Assembly: GCF_037940415.1 (NCBI RefSeq)
Contig: NZ_CP149798.1
Span: 7,473,001 to 7,537,000, forward strand
Direction of reading: 5' to 3'
Length of the DNA: 64,000 nucleotides
From: Streptomyces sp. f51
Lineage (GTDB): Bacteria; Actinomycetota; Actinomycetes; Streptomycetales; Streptomycetaceae
The translations under genes were made by a program, and so were the position numbers. Of the stretch, positions 59,097-64,000 are shown piece by piece; position 1 is the first letter of the stretch, and every line of letters starts with the position of its first letter. The notes beneath the pieces were generated by a model. It saw only the letters and a list, made by a program, of their open reading frames with translations, searched no databases and was not told the origin of the DNA.

Positions 59097-61322
59097 ATGG
59101 CCGACGAGATGGTGCTGCGCGCCCAGAAATTCGTCAACAGCGTCTACGGAAGCAGAATCGGCCTCACCGTCGACGAGAACGGGAAGACGGGCTGGCCCGT
59201 CATGTACGCCCTCACCCGGGCCCTCCAGTACGAACTGGGAATCGCCACCCTGTCCAACACCTTCGGCCCCACCACGCTGTCGACGCTCGCCTCCAAGTAT
59301 CCCAAGCTGAACGCCTCGACGGTTCCTTCGGCGGACTTCTGCCGGATCATCCAGTCCGCCATGTACTGCAAGGGCTATGACGGCGGCGACATCGACGGCA
59401 CGTTCAACTCCCGTGTACAGTCCGGAATTTCCGCCATGAAGCTCGACATGGGGGTCAACGGAGCGTTCCCCGGCGGCGATCTGACGCCCAAGGTGTTCAA
59501 GGCCCTGCTGAACATGGACGCCTACGTCACCGTCAACTCCGGGACCGACGCGATACGCAGCGTGCAGCGGTGGATGAACGGTCGCTATGTGAACCGCGCG
59601 GACTACTTCATCGTCCCCTGCGACGGCCACAACTCCCGTGATGTGTCCAAGTCGATGCTCTACGCCATCCAGTACGAACTCGGCATGGCCGACGGCACGG
59701 CGAACGGCGTCTTCGGCCCCGGCACCCAGAACGGCCTGAAGAGCCACACGGTCGCGGCCGGTACCACCGGCACCTGGGCGCTGCTCTTCTCCGGCGCCAT
59801 GATCCTCAACCAGCGTTCGGTGGCCTTCGGTGACTTCACCGCGGACACGCAGGCGGCGGTCAGGAACTTCCAGTCGTTCGCGAAGCTCCCGGTGTCCGGC
59901 GCCGGTGACTTCTCCACCTGGGCCTCGCTCCTCGTGTCCTACGGCGACCAGTCCCGCAAGGGCGAGGCATGCGACGGGGTCACCAGGATCACGGCTGCAC
60001 GGGCGGCCGCCCTGAAGGCCGAGGGCGTCAAGTACGTAGGCCGCTATCTGACGAATCCGAGCACGACGTCCCTGCTGGAGAAGGCGATCCAGCCCGGCGA
60101 GCTCCAGACCATCGCGGACAACGGCCTGCGCTGCTACCCGATTTACCAGACCTACGCCCGCGACGCCTCCAGCTTCAGCTACCCCGCGGGCCGCGCCGCC
60201 GGACAGGCCGCGGTCAACGCCGCCCTCGACCACGGCTTCAAGGCCGGTGCGCGGATCTTCTTCGCGGTCGACTTCGACGCCCTCGACGCGGACATCACCA
60301 GCAACGTCCTGCCGCACTTCAAGGGCATCCAGGACGCCCTCACCGACGACGGCAACCGCTTCAGAATCGGCGTGTACGGACCGCGTAACGTCTGTACACG
60401 CGTCGCCGAGGCCGGCCACACCTCCGCCTCGTTCGTCTCGGACATGTCGTCCGGATTCTCCGGGAACTTCGGCTACCCGCTGCCGCCCGACTGGGCCTAC
60501 GACCAGATCGTGACCCGTACCGTCGGATCCGGTGACGGGAAGATCGAGATCGACAACAACGTCGCCTCGGGCCGGGACATCGGCGAGAACTCCTTCGACA
60601 AGCCGCGCGGAATGCTCCCCGACGTCCCGTTCGTCGGCAGCTTCCTCAACGCCCTGCACGACGACATCGGCAAGTACATGCAGTCGATCGGCTTCCCCGA
60701 CGACGGCGGCAACAAGATCTTCACCCACACCCAGTGCTTCGAGACCATCCTCGCCAACGACCCCGTGGTCACGGCCCAGTCGACCCGCTACAGCATGCGC
60801 AAGGCGCTGATCCAGACGTCCGCGTACTGGGAGATGCGCCACTACGACATCATCGACCAGGGCGTGGACGCGGCCGTCGCCTACTACCACACCGGTATCG
60901 GCGGTGGCATGACCCCGATCCGGGACTCCTCCACGGGCATCGCGCAGATCAGCGGCGACGTCGGTATCCGTGCCTGGAACCACTGCATCAACAAGGGGTA
61001 CGTCTCCGGAACGGTCCTCGACCCCGCCAAGGACGACGACATCTGGACCATGTGGCAGAAACTCAACAAGGACAACGCCTTCAGTCTCCAGACCGTGTCG
61101 CTCATCCACCTGTGGGACGCGGAGGGCAAGGAGGGCGGCCAAAACCCCCCGGGCGGCGAGTCTGTCCTGCGGTCCATGCGCCTCGACTACACCGAGACGG
61201 AGATCTTCGAGGTGCTGCGGCGCTACCAGGGCTGGGGAGACGAGGCGGTGGCGCACGCGACCAAGCGCATGGGGCTGTACCAGGTCTTCGAGAAGTACAA
61301 CGGCATCATCCGTAACCAGTGA
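59097..61322 (+). CDS. Leaderless peptidoglycan-binding/glycoside-hydrolase-like protein
   Basis: 741 residues. Residues 1-285 hold several PG_binding-like repeats (FGPTTLSTLASKYP, IDGTFNSRVQSGISAM, NGVFGPGTQNGLKSH, VAFGDFTADTQAAVRNFQ). About 290-500 is a Rv2525c-like glycoside-hydrolase domain (GVKYVGRYLTNP, ARIFFAVDFDALD, IGVYGPRNVC, AYDQIVTRTVGSG). About 505-741 is a separate helical domain with YYHTGIGGGMTPIRDSSTGIAQISGDVG, in outline like a muramidase-type core. There is no signal peptide, and a TGA in frame three codons before the ATG excludes a longer N-terminus. It is probably exported by a non-Sec route, released by lysis, or used inside spores. Confidence 0.85.
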   Translation: MADEMVLRAQKFVNSVYGSRIGLTVDENGKTGWPVMYALTRALQYELGIATLSNTFGPTTLSTLASKYPKLNASTVPSADFCRIIQSAMYCKGYDGGDIDGTFNSRVQSGISAMKLDMGVNGAFPGGDLTPKVFKALLNMDAYVTVNSGTDAIRSVQRWMNGRYVNRADYFIVPCDGHNSRDVSKSMLYAIQYELGMADGTANGVFGPGTQNGLKSHTVAAGTTGTWALLFSGAMILNQRSVAFGDFTADTQAAVRNFQSFAKLPVSGAGDFSTWASLLVSYGDQSRKGEACDGVTRITAARAAALKAEGVKYVGRYLTNPSTTSLLEKAIQPGELQTIADNGLRCYPIYQTYARDASSFSYPAGRAAGQAAVNAALDHGFKAGARIFFAVDFDALDADITSNVLPHFKGIQDALTDDGNRFRIGVYGPRNVCTRVAEAGHTSASFVSDMSSGFSGNFGYPLPPDWAYDQIVTRTVGSGDGKIEIDNNVASGRDIGENSFDKPRGMLPDVPFVGSFLNALHDDIGKYMQSIGFPDDGGNKIFTHTQCFETILANDPVVTAQSTRYSMRKALIQTSAYWEMRHYDIIDQGVDAAVAYYHTGIGGGMTPIRDSSTGIAQISGDVGIRAWNHCINKGYVSGTVLDPAKDDDIWTMWQKLNKDNAFSLQTVSLIHLWDAEGKEGGQNPPGGESVLRSMRLDYTETEIFEVLRRYQGWGDEAVAHATKRMGLYQVFEKYNGIIRNQ

Positions 61323-61346
61323 CCTCCAAGCGGTGAGTGAGACTCC

Positions 61347-61823
61347 ATGAACAACGATCAGCCCAGCCTGGCCGTGGTCCTGCCGATCATCCTCATCGGC
61401 CTGATCGTCGCGGTGACATCGGCGGTGTACGGGGCCAGTTCGCTGGCCCGGCGCGGCATCCGGCAGGCGGGCCTGGGCCTTCGGCTGCGCGCCGGCGCCG
61501 CCCTCGCCGCGGCCGCGACGGCCCTGATGTACGTCTGGGGCGCGGTCCACCTGGTCCGGGACGAGACGATGACGACCCAGGCGTGCCGGGCCGCGGTGCC
61601 CGCGGCGCAGGCCGCGCACATCTCCGGCGTCGACGTCTCCCTCGTGCCGCTGCACCTGAACTGCCATGTCACCAGCGGTGGTTCGTACGCGGCCGCCGTC
61701 CCGGACTACGTCAACCCCGCCGTGCTGGCACTGGCGCTGATCGCTGTCGTTCTCGGAGTCTTCGCGGCCCTCGAATCCGAGCGGCGAGCCAGGACCGACT
61801 TCAAGAAAGAGGACATCAGTTGA
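61347..61823 (+). CDS. Small membrane protein of the cell-wall set
   Basis: 158 residues, 24 bases after the previous gene. Hydrophobic helices lie near 8-30 (VVLPIILIGLIVAVTSAVYG), 48-68 (AGAALAAAATALMYVWGAVH) and 124-142 (PAVLALALIAVVLGVFAA), leaving an external loop with two Cys (QACRAAVPA and LNCHVTSGG). I do not know the family. Its stop overlaps the next start (TTGA), so it is coupled to the Tat-exported protein and may dock or export one of its neighbours. Confidence 0.8.
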   Translation: MNNDQPSLAVVLPIILIGLIVAVTSAVYGASSLARRGIRQAGLGLRLRAGAALAAAATALMYVWGAVHLVRDETMTTQACRAAVPAAQAAHISGVDVSLVPLHLNCHVTSGGSYAAAVPDYVNPAVLALALIAVVLGVFAALESERRARTDFKKEDIS

Positions 61824-62578
61824 ACACCCCCCAGCTGTCCCGCCGTACGTTCTTCTCCCGCACCGCGGTGATCACCGCCGCCGCACTGGTGGCGTCCCTG
61901 CCGGCCTCCCAGTTCCTCACCTCCCCGGCCTACGCGGCCGGCCGCGGCCCCGACCCGGCCAAGGTCCGTGAAGCGGTCCGCCGGGCGAAGGCCCGCGACA
62001 AGCGCGTCCTGACCGGCAAGCCGTCGCGCAACGGCTGGGAGATGGAGCGGGCCGCCGACGACGGCGGCAATGTCTTCACCCGGCCCGTTCCCGGCACCCC
62101 GCTGGCCGGCGTCGCCGTGCGCATGGGCGAGGTGGAGACCGTACTCGTCCATGTCGTCCGCCGTTTCCACTACGAGGTCGACACCCTGCGCAAGGGCGAT
62201 GTGGTGGGCTGGCGCTCTCCCGGCACGGTCCGCAAGGGCCGCGCGGAGTCCAACCAGGCGTCCGGCACCGCGGTGCAGATCCGCCCGGAGCACTACCCGA
62301 GCGGCGCCCGCGGCGGCTTCTTCCCCCAGCAGGAACTGGTCGTTCGCGACATCCTCGCCGACCTCGAAGGCGTCGTCCGCTGGGGCGGCGACGACTCCAA
62401 GCCGGACGAATCCCTCTTCTACGTCGACGTGGCCCCCGGCGACGAGAGCCTGACCCGTGTCGCGGACAAGGTGCGGGAGTGGGACTACACCCCGGGCAGG
62501 GGATCCGGGGTCATGGTCGATCCGCTCCAGCCCAAGCGTCGTTCGGCGGCCAGGCGCCTCGCCGCCCGCCAGGCATGA
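61820..62578 (+). CDS. Tat-exported M15-peptidase-like protein lacking metal ligands
   Basis: 252 residues from a TTG overlapping the previous stop. The twin-arginine signal SRRTFFSRTA is followed by a hydrophobic core and cleavage near SPAYAAG. The fold resembles M15 D-Ala-D-Ala or L-Ala-D-Glu peptidases: RAESNQASGTAVQIRP matches S-x-H-x2-G-x-A-x-D and VVRWGGDDSKPDESLFYVDV matches the WGG…D-x2-H-F end, in outline. All three zinc ligands are replaced (Gln146 for His, Gln153 for Asp, Leu199 for His). I infer a peptidoglycan-binding pseudo-enzyme. It ends the three-gene unit. Confidence 0.75.
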   Translation: MNTPQLSRRTFFSRTAVITAAALVASLPASQFLTSPAYAAGRGPDPAKVREAVRRAKARDKRVLTGKPSRNGWEMERAADDGGNVFTRPVPGTPLAGVAVRMGEVETVLVHVVRRFHYEVDTLRKGDVVGWRSPGTVRKGRAESNQASGTAVQIRPEHYPSGARGGFFPQQELVVRDILADLEGVVRWGGDDSKPDESLFYVDVAPGDESLTRVADKVREWDYTPGRGSGVMVDPLQPKRRSAARRLAARQA

Positions 62579-62616
62579 CACCGGCCGGGACCGGCGCCGT
62601 AAGCAGCACAGTGCGG

Positions 62617-62690
62617 CCGGTCCCGGTCCCGGTCCCGGTCCCGGCACCGGCACCGGTCCCGGTCCCGGTCCCGGCACCGAGCCCGTCCGG
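62617..62690. repeat. GGTCCC/GGCACC hexanucleotide repeat
   Basis: About twelve head-to-tail hexamers, (C)GGTCCC with interspersed GGCACC, follow the M15-like gene. The complementary CCGGGACCGG just before (62583-62594) could pair with them as a terminator-like structure. Confidence 0.8.
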
Positions 62691-62739
62691 GCGTGCGCTA
62701 CGATTGATCTTGAGCTGATCGGGGCACACCGCACCGGTT

Positions 62740-62821
62740 CGGTGATGCGTCGGTGGTCCAAGGAAAGACGCCCCGCTTCCTGCGGGGAAATGCAGGTGCA
62801 AGGCCTGCCCGGCGCTCTGTG
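62740..62821 (+). ncRNA. Possible structured RNA or leader before a terminator
   Basis: Two stem-loops stand in series: CCCCGC-TTCCT-GCGGGG (62771-62787) and GCAGG-TGCAAGG-CCTGC (62792-62808). They are separated by AAAT and preceded by GGTCCAAGGAAAGACG. A strong terminator follows at once. The GGGGAAA…AGGTGCAAGGCCT order is loosely like a cobalamin-riboswitch core, but the full consensus is not met. It may be a small RNA with its own terminator or an attenuated leader. Confidence 0.35.
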
Positions 62822-62859
62822 AAGGCCCTGTCCCGCGTTCTGCGGGACAGGGCCTTTTT
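62822..62859 (+). terminator. Strong Rho-independent terminator
   Basis: A perfect 15-base stem (AAGGCCCTGTCCCGC and complement) with loop GTTCT is followed directly by CTTTTTG. It ends the possible structured RNA just upstream. Confidence 0.9.
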
Positions 62860-62877
62860 GCGCTGTACGCGACGCAC

Positions 62878-63115
62878 TTGGCGCCAAGGCGGCAAGACCA
62901 CCGACACCGCCGAGACCTCCGACGCCGCGACGGCCACCAAGGCAGCCGGCCTGCAACGCGGCCGGATCACCGGCATCACCTGAAAGCCGAAGACCTCGGC
63001 CAGGTCGCCGAACGGATCAGCCTCGACCACGCATGCGAAACCGGCCTGATCGCCGAAGAAGTCAGCGACCGCATCCGCGCCGAATTCGGACCCGGCGCAA
63101 TCCCCCGCCACCACC
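62878..63115 (+). pseudogene. Frameshifted coding remnant
   Basis: One frame reads …ATKAAGLQRGRITGIT then stops. A shifted frame continues with KAEDLGQVAERISLDHACE and TGLIAEEVSDRIRAEFGPG. A single missing base after ATCACC would join them into one protein-like C-terminal segment. I cannot name the family; the position beside repeats and a terminator suggests a decayed accessory or mobile-element gene. There is no start codon with a ribosome binding site. Confidence 0.4.
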
Positions 63116-63313
63116 CTCTCGCGCCTCGCCCGACCGGCTCGACCCTTTGCGGAGACAGGCCCCGTGCTGCTCGGAACTGCCCGGATTCCCGAGCTGGATG
63201 CCCAGCCTGCTGTCACCCTGGCCGTGACTGTCTCGTGCAGTACTCGCCGAGCGATATGCGTATTTTCAATCTAGTTTGTCACCGTCACTGATTTCTCATG
63301 CAAGGAGCAGGGC

Positions 63314-63490
63314 ATGGCAGGCAAGGGCGGCATGGACAAGGTCAAGGGCAAGGCCAAGGAAGCGGTCGGCAAAGTCACTGGAAACGACCGGATGAAAGCC
63401 GAGGGAAAGATGGACCAGGCGGAGGGTGAGGCGAAGGAAGCCGTGCACGACGCCAAGGAATCCATGCGCGGCAAGCACGGCAAGCACTGA
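63314..63490 (+). CDS. CsbD-family stress protein
   Basis: 58 residues, ATG after AAGGAGCAGGGC. The sequence is Lys, Glu, Gly and Met rich and hydrophilic: MAGKGGMDKVKGKAKEAVGK, then GNDRMKAEGKMDQAEGEAKE. This is the CsbD pattern of short general-stress proteins, disordered or four-helix, of unknown function and often under a stress sigma factor. An AT-rich stretch (ATGCGTATTTTCAATCTAG) 40-60 bases upstream may be the promoter. A terminator follows directly, so it is monocistronic. Confidence 0.9.
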   Translation: MAGKGGMDKVKGKAKEAVGKVTGNDRMKAEGKMDQAEGEAKEAVHDAKESMRGKHGKH

Positions 63491-63497
63491 AGCGTGA

Positions 63498-63542
63498 ACC
63501 GGTTGGAGGGCCCGCCTCCGAGAGGACGGGCCCTCCATCGGT
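63498..63542 (+). terminator. Terminator after the CsbD gene
   Basis: GGAGGGCCCG pairs with CGGGCCCTCC, flanked by ACCG/CGGT and with a small inner CTC/GAG hairpin, starting eight bases after the stop codon. Confidence 0.8.
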
Positions 63543-64000
63543 GCCCTGGCGACGAGTTGGCTGCGCTGCGCAGCAGGAGTGGGCCGGGGTGGGCGGGTTG
63601 CCGACGCCCGGCATCGCTCTGGTCGCGCAACATGAGGCGGCCATTATCGCAAGGCGAGGGACAGTCGTTATGCGCGGCGGCGATTCGCCTGTCCGAGGGG
63701 ATGGGGATGTGCGGCGTCCAGTCGCAGCGAGAAGCCCGGCGTCCGGATGCTGGATGACGCCTTGGAGGACATGGTGGGCCGCGCCGGTGCTTCCGCGTCT
63801 CCTCGCCCAGAGTGCAAACGCCTCGGTCGGCGCGTTCATCACTTCTTCCCTCCATCCCGGGATTCCGGATGGGATATCGCGGGATGGGTTGGGTTGGATC
63901 ATCGTGTGGTGCAGCGGACGGCCCCGTAGAGAAAGGCCGATCGAGCTGCACCCGCCGAACCTGCACGGTCACGGCACTGTCCCGGTGGTCATGTCTACGC
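63543..64000. other. Right-end region without a recognised gene
   Basis: Several short open frames cross this stretch on both strands, but none has a ribosome binding site, recognisable family or typical third-position GC pattern that I can see. It may contain the start of a gene beyond the window. Confidence 0.4.

Noticed and set aside
58542..61667. A 1041-codon open frame on the minus strand
   Set aside because: It is antisense to the well-supported peptidoglycan-binding/glycosidase-like gene, has no domain signature and is an artefact of high GC content.
62617..62690. A CRISPR array or coding repeat at the GGTCCC repeats
   Set aside because: Units are 6 bp with no spacers and are simple sequence; no cas genes are in the window.

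Overview
The window looks like chromosome of a Streptomyces or a very close relative. Nearly every reading frame is open because of the high GC content. Start codons are often GTG or TTG behind GGAG-type ribosome binding sites. The families are typical of the genus: 2-methylisoborneol synthase, AfsA/ScbR autoregulator genes, SAV_915, DUF6153, DUF4328 and DUF2218. The mix of secreted enzymes, one-component regulators, gene remnants and a specialised-metabolite locus suggests accessory or sub-arm sequence rather than core.

Layout. 1-4.9 kb: a truncated unknown protein, a GNAT acetyltransferase, a lipoprotein, an irregular tRNA-Trp and a duplicated PH-like membrane protein. 5.3-9.1 kb: the 2-methylisoborneol operon, made of a family 2B encapsulin shell with an inserted cyclic-nucleotide domain, the terpene cyclase with its long disordered N-terminus, and the GPP methyltransferase. 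9.2-13.7 kb: a dead kinase remnant, a GH16 enzyme, a cold-shock protein, a secreted PI-PLC and two small secreted peptidoglycan-binding proteins; a helically phased GGGAC array lies between the divergent PI-PLC and first binding-protein genes. 13.7-20.7 kb: a DUF4328 protein and regulator-enzyme pairs (TetR with methyltransferase, MarR with isochorismatase-like and PEBP proteins). 20.8-24.5 kb: a copper-type cassette (DUF6153, DUF305, DUF4396) with a CsoR-like palindrome, DUF2218 with a divergent TetR, and a universal stress protein. 24.8-29.2 kb: SAV_915, a diaminopimelate-decarboxylase-type enzyme, a KUP potassium transporter and an NTF2-like protein.

29.2-52.8 kb is the most interesting part. 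It appears to be a gamma-butyrolactone-controlled biosynthetic locus with no PKS, NRPS module, terpene cyclase or carrier protein. It is framed by two AfsA homologues and holds a ScbR-type receptor, a second TetR, an epimerase and a C-N hydrolase. Operon A, read leftward from 38.9 kb, is a catalytically dead IS701-type transposase homologue, MFS exporter, SDR, YciI, aminotransferase, ATP-grasp ligase and LLM monooxygenase, followed after a gap by a flavin reductase and AfsA. Operon B, read leftward from 46.2 kb, is a GH3-family acyl-adenylating amide synthetase, an alpha/beta hydrolase with a Cys nucleophile, a muconate-lactonizing/dipeptide-epimerase-type enolase, an FAH-family enzyme and a condensation-fold acyltransferase whose catalytic His is Pro. 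A shared 22-bp operator lies between scbR and afsA and again in front of operon A, linking the autoregulator switch to the pathway. The set resembles a bacilysin-like ligase/SDR/aminotransferase/exporter kit extended with a GH3 ligase. I cannot assign a product.

52.9-57.3 kb: an unknown protein overlapping a frameshifted MFS exporter that is divergent from a CGNR zinc-finger regulator, then two truncated gene remnants, then an AT-richer secreted-protein/lipoprotein pair. 57.6-62.6 kb: an Imm5-like immunity protein and a three-gene cell-wall set consisting of a leaderless peptidoglycan-binding/glycosidase-like protein, a membrane protein and a Tat-exported M15-like pseudo-peptidase. 62.6-64 kb: GGTCCC repeats, a possible structured RNA with a strong terminator, a frameshifted remnant and a CsbD-like stress protein.
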